A DNA stretch of 52,069 bases. Source: JAUWVG01 sp964633715. GTDB taxonomy: Bacteria > Acidobacteriota > Aminicenantia > Aminicenantales > Aminicenantaceae. The notes under the pieces are model-generated. The model searched no databases. It worked only from the letters and a program-made list of their open reading frames with translations, and was not told the DNA's origin. The stretch covers positions 1 to 52,069 of the forward strand of contig CAZWHQ010000030.1 of the NCBI GenBank assembly GCA_964633715.1. The letters are read 5' to 3'. A program made the translations under genes and the position numbers. Of this stretch, positions 43,392 through 52,055 are shown in pieces; position 1 is the first letter of the stretch, and every line of letters begins with the position of its first letter.

Positions 43392-44807
43392 TTAGAAAAA
43401 TTTTTTAATCAAGGCCATTCTCTCGATCACCTTTTCTTTGCCGATCAGTTCGAGCACTTCAAAAATACTGGGACTGACAGCCATTCCCAGAACCAGAACC
43501 CTGCTGGCATGGATAAGGAGTGCGGCTTTGACCTTTTTTATTTCAGCAAAATTCCGCAGTTCCGACTCAATATGTTCGGCTGAAAAAGATTCCAGTTGAC
43601 TGAATTTTTCACATAATTCAGGAATCAACGCTAAGAGTCTATTTTCATGAAGGAATTTCTCTATGGCTGAGGTTTCATATTCAAAATCATCAGAGAGGAA
43701 TGGCCTTCCTCTCCGTACAAAATCATCAATAGTCCGGCTCCTTTCCTTCAGTAGATTGATGAATTTAAAAAACCAATCTCTTTTCCCCTCTTTGAATTCA
43801 TCCCTCCAGAGCCCATTTTTTTCCAGCACTGGCTTTACAGAGAGAGAAAGATCGTTTTCGCTCATCTGAGAAATCAGCAAACCGTTGAACCATTCCAGTT
43901 TGGCCATATCGAATACGGGGCTGCTTTTGTTCACTTTGTCAAATTGAAATTTATCGGCCAATTCCTTAAGGGAATAAATTCGCTCCCCCTCCCCAGGATC
44001 CCAGCTCATTAAGGCCAGAAAATTCAAGAGAGATAAGGGAAAATAACCCAAATTCTTGAACTGGAGTATTGAAGTGACACCATGTCGTTTACTCAATTTT
44101 TTCTTGTCAGGACCTAAGATCAGAGCCAGATGAGCAAACTCAGGAGAAGAAACATTAAAAGCCCTATAGAGCAAAATCTGCTTGGGTGTATTGGAGATAT
44201 GGTCGTCTCCTCTTATAATATGTGTAATCTTTTGTTCCCAATCATCTACAACTACAGAGAGATGGTACGTGGGCAAACCGTCACTGCGCAGGATCACAAA
44301 ATCATCAATGGTTTGGTTTTTTACGGAAATAGGGCCATGAATAAGATCTCTAAAGCTCGTTTCCCCCTCAGGAATAGAAAACCTTATGGCTCTCTGTCTT
44401 CCCTCAGATTCCAGTCGGTTCTTCTCCTGGACCGATAAAAACTTGCAGAACTTGTCGTACATCCAGACCTGCTCTTTTCCTCTTTTTCTTCGCTGAATGT
44501 CCTCCGGACGGCAGTAGCAGTAATAGGCTTTATTCTCCCTTACGAGTTCTTCTGCTCTTTCTTTATATATCGAAATCCTCTCGGACTGTAAAACAAGATC
44601 CTCATCCCAATCGAGTCCAAGCCATTTAAGCCCGTCTAAAATGACCCGTTTCATTGCTTCTGAAGATCGATTTGCATCAGTATCCTCAATGCGAAGCAAA
44701 AATTTGCCGTGTAGATGACGTGCATACAGCCAATTAAACAGACACGTCCGAACCGCTCCGACATGGAGATATCCCGTAGGACTGGGTGCAAACCTCACTC
44801 TGACCAT
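43392..44807 (-). CDS. gltX: Glutamyl-tRNA synthetase
   Basis: The 471-residue class I synthetase charges tRNA-Glu (and possibly tRNA-Gln). The HIGH-type motif is SPTGYLHVGAVRT, the KMSKS-type motif is KKLSKRHG, and FLLRIEDTDANRS and IIRGDDHISNTP are typical of the family. The zinc-binding insertion shows YCYCRPEDI. GAGG precedes the ATG at 44807. It is transcribed away from the diguanylate cyclase gene across a 320-bp gap and towards hutU. Confidence 0.96.
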   Translation of the reverse strand: MVRVRFAPSPTGYLHVGAVRTCLFNWLYARHLHGKFLLRIEDTDANRSSEAMKRVILDGLKWLGLDWDEDLVLQSERISIYKERAEELVRENKAYYCYCRPEDIQRRKRGKEQVWMYDKFCKFLSVQEKNRLESEGRQRAIRFSIPEGETSFRDLIHGPISVKNQTIDDFVILRSDGLPTYHLSVVVDDWEQKITHIIRGDDHISNTPKQILLYRAFNVSSPEFAHLALILGPDKKKLSKRHGVTSILQFKNLGYFPLSLLNFLALMSWDPGEGERIYSLKELADKFQFDKVNKSSPVFDMAKLEWFNGLLISQMSENDLSLSVKPVLEKNGLWRDEFKEGKRDWFFKFINLLKERSRTIDDFVRRGRPFLSDDFEYETSAIEKFLHENRLLALIPELCEKFSQLESFSAEHIESELRNFAEIKKVKAALLIHASRVLVLGMAVSPSIFEVLELIGKEKVIERMALIKKFF

Positions 44808-44833
44808 TTTTCCTCATCTAGCATACAAAAAAA

Positions 44834-44918
44834 GGGATTGCATCTCAACAATTGGGCAAAAATTGGGGACACACAACAAAAAGTGGGGACTGTCCCCACT
44901 TTTTTGAGATGCGATCCC
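44834..44918. repeat. REP-like nested inverted repeat
   Basis: Outer arms gggattgcatctcaa (44834-44848) and ttgagatgcgatccc (44904-44918) pair at 14 of 15 positions. Inside is a perfect 12-bp hairpin, AAAAAGTGGGGA / TCCCCACTTTTT, with a CTG loop (44878-44904). A partial copy of the core (attggggac) lies at 44862-44870. GTGGGGAC..GTCCCCAC hairpins of this kind occur as dispersed repeats in many genomes, often linked to REP-associated transposases. It is upstream of both flanking genes, so it is not their terminator. It lies in the 320-bp gap 44808-45127. Confidence 0.7.
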
Positions 44919-44931
44919 AGGGGGGTGACTC

Positions 44932-44969
44932 GGGGGGGTGAGAGAGAATCTCACAAAATTTCACCCCCC
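44932..44969. repeat. Second G-rich inverted repeat beside the REP-like element
   Basis: GGGGGGTGA (44933-44941) pairs with TCACCCCCC (44961-44969). A nested GTGAGA..TCTCAC pairing gives an alternative fold. It starts 14 bases after the first element and ends 18 bases before the -35 box of the diguanylate cyclase gene, so it could affect that promoter. Confidence 0.6.
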
Positions 44970-44986
44970 AAAATCCCAAAAAAGGC

Positions 44987-45016
44987 TTGACTCAATGAAA
45001 ATAAATACGATACGAT
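44987..45016 (+). promoter_or_regulatory. Promoter of the diguanylate cyclase gene
   Basis: TTGACT (44987-44992), an 18-base spacer and TACGAT (45011-45016) form a good sigma-70-like promoter. The leader would be ~105 bases. It is rich in GATT/AATC repeats (for example 45040-45075) that could fold, but I identify no riboswitch. Confidence 0.5.
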
Positions 45017-45127
45017 TAATTCGAAAAAGGTTCGGATTAAAGGAAGTCGATTAGAGAGATCGAATAGAATCGATTGGTGGTTTCTCTTTAAGAGATTAGC
45101 GGAGGCCCTTTTACAAGATATTTTGTT

Positions 45128-47302
45128 ATGAATGTAACTGAAATAAAAGTTCTTGTCTTTAACAAGAACAAAACTGAATCCTTCCTTCTTAGTAAATTGT
45201 GCCAGCGCGTTGGCAAAGTGGACACGGCTTCTGATATTAAGGAAATCATCTTTCTAAACCAGACCAATAGATACGACATTGCAATCATCGATTATTCTTT
45301 GGCCCATTATTCTTCCCTCAAGGATCTGATCCCAAAGTCCACGAGTATAATTTTCACCGGCCACAAAGAAAAAAAAGTCAAGGAAGTTATCCATGGATGG
45401 CCTCGTGACCAGTACATCGATTATTACACACCTCCATTTCAAGACTGGGAAGATAATGGTTTTCTCCGTATTTTAAAGACGGCTATTAAATACTCTCAAC
45501 TTCAAGCAGAAGTCAATAAACTCCGCAGCTCAGAAGAAGGGAATCAGAAAAAACTCAAAGAAGCCCTTGCACAGATAAAAGATATCTATATATTTATTCA
45601 GGACACTGTTGTTAAAGAATTGGAAAAAAGAATATCCATTCAATCCAGCTACGATGGTTTAAAAAAAGAAAGGCAAAAAGTCGAGAATATTCTCAAGAGG
45701 TTATATCTTGCAAACGATATCACCAGCCTCATCGATATCGTTCATGATATTAAGGACATCGTCAATGCATTAGGCATTTCTATCTACATCCTCGATGAAA
45801 ATGAAACTCAGGGGAAATTTCTCAAGCCGCTCGTTTGGGACAATGAAGTTCTCTCACACCCGGATTTCATAAAATTTGTTGTGCTTATCAACTCCATTGA
45901 TTTTGCTGCCTCCACGGCTAAAAATGCAGAGGAGATTAACTCTGAGGCCCCCTCCTCTGACGAGAGATTCTCACCGCGATATTCCACACAGCTCGAATAT
46001 CAATTGGACAATATTTTCTGCACACCCATCATGCATGATCAGAAAGTCATCGGAGTCCTTGAAGTATACAATAAAGAGGGACCCTCCGGCACAGCAAAGA
46101 ATTTTACCGAAGAAGACAGACAGATATTAAGGAAACTTTGCGAGCACATCTCCATTGCCATAACAAAACTGAATCTGATCCAATATGACGCTCTTACTGG
46201 CCTCTTGCGTCCTGAGCCTTTCTTTGAAAAAGTCATCCTGAAATTAAAGCAGGAGAAAAACCGCCGCAAAGAGGATTCATTATTGTCACTCGTTATGGGA
46301 GATGTGGACTGGTTTAAAAATTACAATGACAAACACGGTCATTCCGCCGGCAACCGACTCCTCAGGAAATTGGCCCATCTTCTCAAATCCTCGATGAGAG
46401 AAGAGGACCTTTTGTGCCGGTATGGAGGAGAAGAGTTTTTGTTTTTCCTCACCTCCATCAAAAGTAAAGAGGAAGCCTATATCATAACCGAACGGCTGCG
46501 CCGGAAAGTCTCGGAGCATTATTTCGAGGGACAGGAAGTCCAACCCAGACAAAATATAACTATGAGTTTTGGCATCACTAATTTTACTAAGGATAAATTT
46601 AAATCTCCTGAATCTATAACTAAAAATGTCCTAAAAAAAATTGCAGATGAAGCAGACATGGCCCTCGCCGTCGCCAAAGGGAAGAAAAAAGAAACCAACT
46701 TCAAAGAAGAGACCTCAGAAATACCCACAGACAAAAACAACATCAGCGTCTATTCAAGATTATCAACGGAAAAACCCAAAAGCGCTGATGTGGTCATGTC
46801 CCACGAAGAGTATGTTCCAAGAGAAAAGTCTGAAAACTTTCTCAGCAGAAGAAAAGAAGGGTATGGGAATGAAAAAAACACAATCCGTATCTTCTCAGGG
46901 GCAAACAGTGAGGAAATGATCGAGACAGAGATCATCCCTTCTGACCTTATCAGCCACGGTCAGGACAGAAGAAAATTCCGAAGATTCCAAACATCAAACC
47001 TGGTCATATATTCTTTGAACGGAAAAGAAAAAATCACAAAAGCGATAGATTTAAGTCTAGGTGGAGCGAAAATTCCCACTGAAGAACCGCTCAGCGACGA
47101 GGACATCGTCAATCTCATATTGATCCTCGGAAGCAGAACCTTTAAATCAAAAGGTGACGTTGTCTATTCGAAGAAACAAGGCTCTCAACCGTTCTATTCT
47201 TCAGGATTGAAGTTTAAGAGTTTTTCGAACCAAGACCGGGAAATGTTACAGGAATACCTCAACCATCTTTGTTTGGGAGAGGGCAATACCACAGAGCAGT
47301 AG
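45128..47302 (+). CDS. Diguanylate cyclase with receiver-like, GAF, GGDEF and PilZ domains
   Basis: The 724-residue protein is built from a receiver-like domain (5-120; IAIIDYSLAH keeps the central Asp), a coiled coil (120-190), a GAF domain (about 195-350), a GGDEF domain and a C-terminal PilZ domain. The active site is GGEEF at 433-437. REED, five residues before it, is an RxxD product-inhibition site, so the cyclase should be active and self-limiting. The PilZ domain (about 612-715) has RRKFRRF and DLSLGGAKI, the c-di-GMP-binding residues. A ~100-residue charged linker joins GGDEF and PilZ. Making and sensing c-di-GMP in one chain suggests a local feedback device. The ATG at 45128 has a poor ribosome-binding site. 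Confidence 0.92.
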   Translation: MNVTEIKVLVFNKNKTESFLLSKLCQRVGKVDTASDIKEIIFLNQTNRYDIAIIDYSLAHYSSLKDLIPKSTSIIFTGHKEKKVKEVIHGWPRDQYIDYYTPPFQDWEDNGFLRILKTAIKYSQLQAEVNKLRSSEEGNQKKLKEALAQIKDIYIFIQDTVVKELEKRISIQSSYDGLKKERQKVENILKRLYLANDITSLIDIVHDIKDIVNALGISIYILDENETQGKFLKPLVWDNEVLSHPDFIKFVVLINSIDFAASTAKNAEEINSEAPSSDERFSPRYSTQLEYQLDNIFCTPIMHDQKVIGVLEVYNKEGPSGTAKNFTEEDRQILRKLCEHISIAITKLNLIQYDALTGLLRPEPFFEKVILKLKQEKNRRKEDSLLSLVMGDVDWFKNYNDKHGHSAGNRLLRKLAHLLKSSMREEDLLCRYGGEEFLFFLTSIKSKEEAYIITERLRRKVSEHYFEGQEVQPRQNITMSFGITNFTKDKFKSPESITKNVLKKIADEADMALAVAKGKKKETNFKEETSEIPTDKNNISVYSRLSTEKPKSADVVMSHEEYVPREKSENFLSRRKEGYGNEKNTIRIFSGANSEEMIETEIIPSDLISHGQDRRKFRRFQTSNLVIYSLNGKEKITKAIDLSLGGAKIPTEEPLSDEDIVNLILILGSRTFKSKGDVVYSKKQGSQPFYSSGLKFKSFSNQDREMLQEYLNHLCLGEGNTTEQ

Positions 47303-47304
47303 TT

Positions 47305-48573
47305 CTATACGCCGATTTCCAATTCATCAATTAAAGTTTTCAAATGATTTGGCTTTGGTGTCGTTTTTTCCAAATAAGACGCTTTCAGCTCACTGGCAAA
47401 CTTGAAAAATGACGAAAAATAGTCCTTGTTGCTCCAGTTTTCCTGGCTGACTTTTTCAAGTGTCTTCTTTAAAACATCCAAATTCAAGACCTCAGCCGTT
47501 GACTGAGAAAGATCAGCATGTTCTTTCTCACACACTTTAATCGTCGTCAGAATGAATTCTCGCAGGGTTTCCTGGTGCCATATAATTTCTTGTTTTGTAA
47601 AAAACTGTTCCTTCGGAGATTGAGTTTTGGCGAGTTTATCGTAGAGTTTTTGGGCTCCATCAACATCCTTGTCAATGGCATTTAAAATATCTAATCCATC
47701 CAAAATCTTTTTTTTGTTATTTTCAAAATATGTCAGCTTTATGCCTTTTTCGCCATCTATGGATTTTCGATATTTTTCCAGTGTGCTGTCCAAGTCTGCT
47801 GAAGAAATATCCGCACTCTCAATAACAGGTTCTTTTCTCACATCAAACGCCGGTTTTTCCTCTTTTGCTGATGTCTCAATTTCCTCAACGTCTTCCTCGA
47901 CCGGTGTTTCAACGGCTTTGCTTTGAGGTCTATCATTGTCAGGAATCTCGATCACTTCTGGGAGTGAGTTGGTCTCAATTTCAGTAAGTTCTTTTCTCAC
48001 AACAGAATTTTTTCCCAATAATTCCTTTATTTTTTTTAATTTCCCCAATTCACTATCCAGGCTGGATTGGATGTCATTTTGTTCTTTTGTTTCGGCAGAA
48101 GGAGAAGCAGCGTGGGCAGGTATTGAATCCGGAGTTATCCCGATTCTATCCTTAAGTTTCACCTTCATCGACTCCACATGGGTAACAGCGGCCAAGTTCA
48201 ATTCTTCCAACTTCTCGTTTAATTCCATGACTGTTTTAAGTTCACTGATTGTCTTTGAAGCCAGGGCTTCGATTTGAGGTTGATACTCAGCTGCCTTTTC
48301 TAAGTGAGCTTGAATTTGTGTCTTTATCTCTTTTTTTTCGGTGTCAAATTCTGACAAAGCGGATCGATAACTCTTGAGGGAATCTCTTTCCTCCGATAGC
48401 TCATCTTCGAGTTTGTCCATTTTCTCTCTAGCTTCTCTGCGGTCCCGTTCTATCTTTGTTTCCAACTCTGATTCAATTTCTTTCCTTTTTTTAGAAAGTA
48501 TCTGATCCAGTTGATCTTCGATTTCTTCAATTATAGATGCCGATTCTTTAATGAGATCTTCCCGATTTTCCAT
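47305..48573 (-). CDS. Coiled-coil protein of unknown function
   Basis: The 422-residue acidic protein has a long heptad-rich coiled coil over about residues 5-140 (IEDQLDQILSKKRKEIESE and following), an acidic disordered middle (about 155-270, rich in Glu, Pro, Ser) and a helical C-terminal domain of ~145 residues (IKLTYFENNKKKILDGL, WHQETLREFILTTIKVC). There is no signal peptide. An ATG at 48579 is possible, but GAGGAG is spaced correctly for the ATG at 48573. It ends two bases from the diguanylate cyclase stop, and lies between two c-di-GMP genes. A structural, cell-pole or motility-related role is possible, but I do not recognise the family. Confidence 0.7.
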   Translation of the reverse strand: MENREDLIKESASIIEEIEDQLDQILSKKRKEIESELETKIERDRREAREKMDKLEDELSEERDSLKSYRSALSEFDTEKKEIKTQIQAHLEKAAEYQPQIEALASKTISELKTVMELNEKLEELNLAAVTHVESMKVKLKDRIGITPDSIPAHAASPSAETKEQNDIQSSLDSELGKLKKIKELLGKNSVVRKELTEIETNSLPEVIEIPDNDRPQSKAVETPVEEDVEEIETSAKEEKPAFDVRKEPVIESADISSADLDSTLEKYRKSIDGEKGIKLTYFENNKKKILDGLDILNAIDKDVDGAQKLYDKLAKTQSPKEQFFTKQEIIWHQETLREFILTTIKVCEKEHADLSQSTAEVLNLDVLKKTLEKVSQENWSNKDYFSSFFKFASELKASYLEKTTPKPNHLKTLIDELEIGV

Positions 48574-48744
48574 TCTCATTCTCCTCTAGCACTTATGAGT
48601 ATTTTTTTGTGGCTCTATTATGGTCGCAAATTCGCAGTTTGTACACAATCACCTCTTAAGACGAATTTTAAGGTCAATTTTTTCATCGTTCTATCACCCT
48701 TATGGGGGAGAAGGGAAAAAAGAAAAAACTATCCAATATGGGAC

Positions 48745-48773
48745 TTTACCAATCGACAAAAATAATGTATAAA
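48745..48773 (+). promoter_or_regulatory. Promoter of the HD-GYP gene
   Basis: TTTACC (48745-48750), a 17-base spacer and TATAAA (48768-48773, five of six matches) would start transcription near 48780, giving a leader of ~20 bases before the ATG at 48801. Confidence 0.45.
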
Positions 48774-48800
48774 AAATGAGTAACAGAAATAGTGGAATCG

Positions 48801-49895
48801 ATGAAGTCCAGCAATAAGATATTCCTCATAGACAAAAACGAAAAAAGCCGTCGGTTCCTCAGCCAGTTTTTAAAACGATTTTCTTTTGAAACCGGTGAAA
48901 CTTCTTCTCTTTCAGAAGCCGCCAATATTCTTCTCAAATCCAATAACTTTTCCTTGGCACTCATATCCCAAACACCTGTGGAAGAAAACTTAATTGAGCT
49001 GCTTCATTCTCTGAAGGCCTCCAATCCTCATTTAGGGATCATCCTTCTCTCTGAAATCCAGAAAAAAGATTTTGCCATCAGTTTGCTTGAAGATGGAACA
49101 GTCGATCACATTACAACTCCAAACAACCTCACCGGTATTTTTTCGGCAATAAAAAATGAGTTCCATAAGAGAGAATTGATCCAAAAAAATGAATATTTCC
49201 AGAAAAAACTCAGGAAAATGAGATATGAACAGGAGCGAGGCCTTAAAAAAGTTTTAGATCTCGAGGAAATTCACAACACAACTCTCGAAAATTTGATGAC
49301 AGCTCTGGATTTAAGAGATGTGGAGACTTTTGGCCATTCGAGAACAGTTGCCAAATACAGCCAGGTCCTCGCCCAAATCTTAGGCATAAAGGACAAAGTG
49401 CATCTCGATCAAATTCGAAAAGGAGCTCTTCTTCACGATGTCGGCAAAATTGCCATTCCGGATTCCATACTTAAGAAACCGAGTTCCCTTTCCACCCGTG
49501 AATGGGAAAAGATCAAACTTCATCCAGCTCTTGGGTTTGGATTGATCAAAGAAATCAAGCTGGTGAAAAAAGTTGGCGACATCATCCTCTACCATCATGA
49601 AAAATACGATGGCACAGGCTACCCCTACTGTCTGAAGAAAGAAAAAATACCAAGGGAAGCCAGGATATTCGCTATAGCCGATGCCCTTGATGCTATCACA
49701 TCAAGGCGCCCATACAGAGAAAAAAGAGATTTTAAGTATGCAAAACAAGAAATCCAGTCCCATTCAGGAACACAGTTCGATCCTGAAGTTGTAGACGCCT
49801 TTTGCTCTTTAAGTATGGAAAAATGGGCAAGGATTCGCTATGAAACGACAAAACTTATGCCACATTTTGATGAAATCCTTCAGATATCTAGATAA
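48801..49895 (+). CDS. HD-GYP domain protein with degenerate receiver (c-di-GMP phosphodiesterase)
   Basis: The 364-residue protein has a response-regulator-like domain (5-115), a short coiled coil (120-155) and an HD-GYP domain (about 160-360). HD is H212-D213 in LLHDVGKIAIPD, and the GYP motif is G273-Y274-P275 in HHEKYDGTGYP. These match active c-di-GMP phosphodiesterases. In the receiver the phosphoacceptor Asp is missing: the strand reads LALISQTPVEE with Ser where Asp is expected, though the acidic LIDKNE start is kept. It is therefore unlikely to be controlled by ordinary phosphotransfer. A GTG at 48792 is an alternative start. It probably opposes the diguanylate cyclase encoded upstream. 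Confidence 0.9.
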   Translation: MKSSNKIFLIDKNEKSRRFLSQFLKRFSFETGETSSLSEAANILLKSNNFSLALISQTPVEENLIELLHSLKASNPHLGIILLSEIQKKDFAISLLEDGTVDHITTPNNLTGIFSAIKNEFHKRELIQKNEYFQKKLRKMRYEQERGLKKVLDLEEIHNTTLENLMTALDLRDVETFGHSRTVAKYSQVLAQILGIKDKVHLDQIRKGALLHDVGKIAIPDSILKKPSSLSTREWEKIKLHPALGFGLIKEIKLVKKVGDIILYHHEKYDGTGYPYCLKKEKIPREARIFAIADALDAITSRRPYREKRDFKYAKQEIQSHSGTQFDPEVVDAFCSLSMEKWARIRYETTKLMPHFDEILQISR

Positions 49896-49906
49896 CTGTT
49901 GATTTC

Positions 49907-50746
49907 TCATTTTTTTCGAGCCACACAAACACGAGGAATCCCATAGAGGTCATTTGCACAGCATAGTTCAATCCAATCAGATCCAAATATATTGAGGATT
50001 TTTTCTTCTTGTCCTGCCCCAAACTCAAAAATAAGAAAACCTCCAGATTTTAAATAGGCTGGGGCCTGATAAATAAGCTCCTCGATACTTTCCAATCCGG
50101 TCTGTCCTGATACAACAGCTTTTTTGGGCTCATGTTCTGTTATTTCAGGAGACAGCTCTCTCCACTCTTTTTCTGATACATAGGGGGGATTGGAAACGAT
50201 AAAATCACATCCATTTTCAAGTTTGATCTTTTTTAAAGGATCCATCATGTCTCCCTGATAGAATTCGATTCTATCCAGGTGATATGTTTTGGCATTCAAC
50301 AGGGCCATCTCCAAGGTTTTTTTTGAGACATCCGTGGCCACAACTCTCAATTCTGGATATGTCTTAGCCAGACAAATGGCAATGTTTCCGCAGCCTGTTC
50401 CGATATCGACAAGGATTCCGGTTGGAGATAATTCAACAACTTTTTCTACAATCAGCTCTGTCTCTGGCCTTGGAATGAGCACTCTCGAATCCACCCTAAA
50501 CTCAAGAGACCAGAATTCTTTTTTTCTCGTCAAATACGCAAGAGGAAAGCCCTGCTGCCTCTTTTTTATGAGATTGAAAAATAAATCTGCTTGTTTTTTT
50601 GTGATTTTTTTTCCTGGATTTATGTGAAACTGCTCAATAGAAATTGAAGCACTTTTGCACAGAAGAATTTTTGCGTCCAGCTCAGGATGGGGCAGGAAAA
50701 AGAGCTGAATTTTTGCCTGGTTAAAGAGATCCTCGACTGTTCTCAC
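49907..50746 (-). CDS. prmC: Peptide chain release factor N5-glutamine methyltransferase
   Basis: PrmC methylates the glutamine of the GGQ motif in release factors, raising termination efficiency. The 279-residue protein has the N-terminal helical domain, the SAM-binding motif LVDIGTGCGNIAI and the catalytic NPPY at 186-189. IPRPETELIVEKV is the family signature. The GTG at 50746 is preceded by GGAG. It follows prfA by 11 bases, the common prfA-prmC arrangement of enzyme and substrate. Confidence 0.95.
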   Translation of the reverse strand: MRTVEDLFNQAKIQLFFLPHPELDAKILLCKSASISIEQFHINPGKKITKKQADLFFNLIKKRQQGFPLAYLTRKKEFWSLEFRVDSRVLIPRPETELIVEKVVELSPTGILVDIGTGCGNIAICLAKTYPELRVVATDVSKKTLEMALLNAKTYHLDRIEFYQGDMMDPLKKIKLENGCDFIVSNPPYVSEKEWRELSPEITEHEPKKAVVSGQTGLESIEELIYQAPAYLKSGGFLIFEFGAGQEEKILNIFGSDWIELCCANDLYGIPRVCVARKK

Positions 50747-50757
50747 AAATCTCCAGT

Positions 50758-51840
50758 TTAACTGGTGGGTTCGGCCAAATTGGCAATCAGTTCAGACTGA
50801 TTTTTTAAGGTCAACGATTCAATTATTTCATCCAGATCACCGTCCAGAATATTCTCCAGCTTGTGAAGGGTTAGGTTCAACCGATGATCGGTAACCCGGG
50901 ATTGGGGGAAATTATATGTTCGAATCTTTTCGCTCCTCTCCCCTGTTCCAACCTGTAATTTACGATCTTTTGCAATCAGCTGCTGCTGTTCTCTTTGGGC
51001 AATATCCAGTATACGAGACCGCAGTATCCGCAGGGCTTTTTCCTTGTTTCGGTGTTGGGATTTTTCATCCTGACAGGAGACCACCATCCCGGTGGGAACA
51101 TGTGTGATTCGGATGGCGGAGTAATTCCGGTTGACACTTTGTCCCCCAGGACCGGATGCCCCAAAGGCTTCCACTTTTAAATCCTTGGGATCGATCTGGA
51201 TATCGACTTCATCCGCTTCTGGAAGAACAGCTACAGTGGCCGTAGAGGTGTGAATCCGACCGCTGGCCTCTGTTTGTGGCACCCTCTGAACCCGATGAAC
51301 ACCACTCTCGAATTTTAAATGGGAATAGACTTTTTCACCCCTGATATTGCCGATGATTTCTTTTATTCCTTTGATGGGTGAAGCACTTGAGCTCATCACT
51401 TCGATCTTCCACCCTTGTTTTTCTGCAAATCTTGAATACATTCGGAACAAATCCTGGGCAAAAAGTGAGGCCTCATCCCCGCCAGCCCCGGCACGGATCT
51501 CTAAAATGACATTTTTCTCATCGTTGGGATCTGTTGGGATAAGCAGAATTTTCAGCTTTTCTTTAAGTTTTTTTTCCAAATCTTCCAGTTCTGTCAATTC
51601 GCTTTCAGCCAGCTCTATCAAGTCCTCTTCGGCTTCCGGATCAGCCAGAATGTCCCTAGACTCAGAGATTTCTTTTTGGATTTTTTGATAGGATTCAAAT
51701 GACTTGACGATAGGCTCTAAATCCGCTCGTTCTTTTGAAACTCTGCGTAATTCCTGGGGATCAGATATATTGGCGGGATCAGACAAAAATTTGGTGAGCT
51801 GGTCGTACTTCTCCTTGATGTTTTCCAGCTCTTGAAACAT
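50758..51840 (-). CDS. prfA: Peptide chain release factor 1
   Basis: RF1 recognises UAA and UAG stop codons and triggers peptide release. The 360 residues fit the family. The GGQ motif is at 232-234 in GASGPGGQSVN. The stop-codon-reading tripeptide is PQT at 188-190 in HRVQRVPQTEASGRIHTS, of the PxT type of RF1 rather than the SPF of RF2. The gene starts 5 bases after rpmE and is followed by prmC. Confidence 0.97.
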   Translation of the reverse strand: MFQELENIKEKYDQLTKFLSDPANISDPQELRRVSKERADLEPIVKSFESYQKIQKEISESRDILADPEAEEDLIELAESELTELEDLEKKLKEKLKILLIPTDPNDEKNVILEIRAGAGGDEASLFAQDLFRMYSRFAEKQGWKIEVMSSSASPIKGIKEIIGNIRGEKVYSHLKFESGVHRVQRVPQTEASGRIHTSTATVAVLPEADEVDIQIDPKDLKVEAFGASGPGGQSVNRNYSAIRITHVPTGMVVSCQDEKSQHRNKEKALRILRSRILDIAQREQQQLIAKDRKLQVGTGERSEKIRTYNFPQSRVTDHRLNLTLHKLENILDGDLDEIIESLTLKNQSELIANLAEPTS

Positions 51841-51845
51841 GACGC

Positions 51846-52055
51846 CTATTTTTTCTTAAGATCGCCATATTTTTTCCTGAATTTTTCTACACGTCCTGCA
51901 CTGTCAATAAATTTCTGCTTTCCTGTAAAAAAAGGATGGCACTGCGAACAGATCTCAACTCGGATCTCTTTTTTTGTAGATCTAGTCGTGAACGTGTTTC
52001 CACATGCACAGGTGACAGAACTCTCCTCGTATTCAGGATGAATGCCTTTCTTCAT
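51846..52055 (-). CDS. rpmE: Ribosomal protein bL31, zinc-binding form
   Basis: The 69-residue 50S protein has the zinc ribbon of the C+ form: CACGN with two cysteines and CSQCHPF with two more, followed by FTGKQKFIDSAGRVEKF, the bL31 signature. AGGAGAAG precedes the ATG at 52055. It is the first gene of a three-gene rpmE-prfA-prmC unit whose promoter lies outside the window. Presence of the zinc form suggests growth where zinc is not chronically limiting. Confidence 0.97.
   Translation of the reverse strand: MKKGIHPEYEESSVTCACGNTFTTRSTKKEIRVEICSQCHPFFTGKQKFIDSAGRVEKFRKKYGDLKKK

Noticed and set aside
44878..44905. Hairpin followed by T-run read as a simple terminator
   Set aside because: On the plus strand no gene precedes it, and on the minus strand it lies upstream of gltX. 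Its enclosure in a longer 15-bp outer stem fits a REP-like repeat better.
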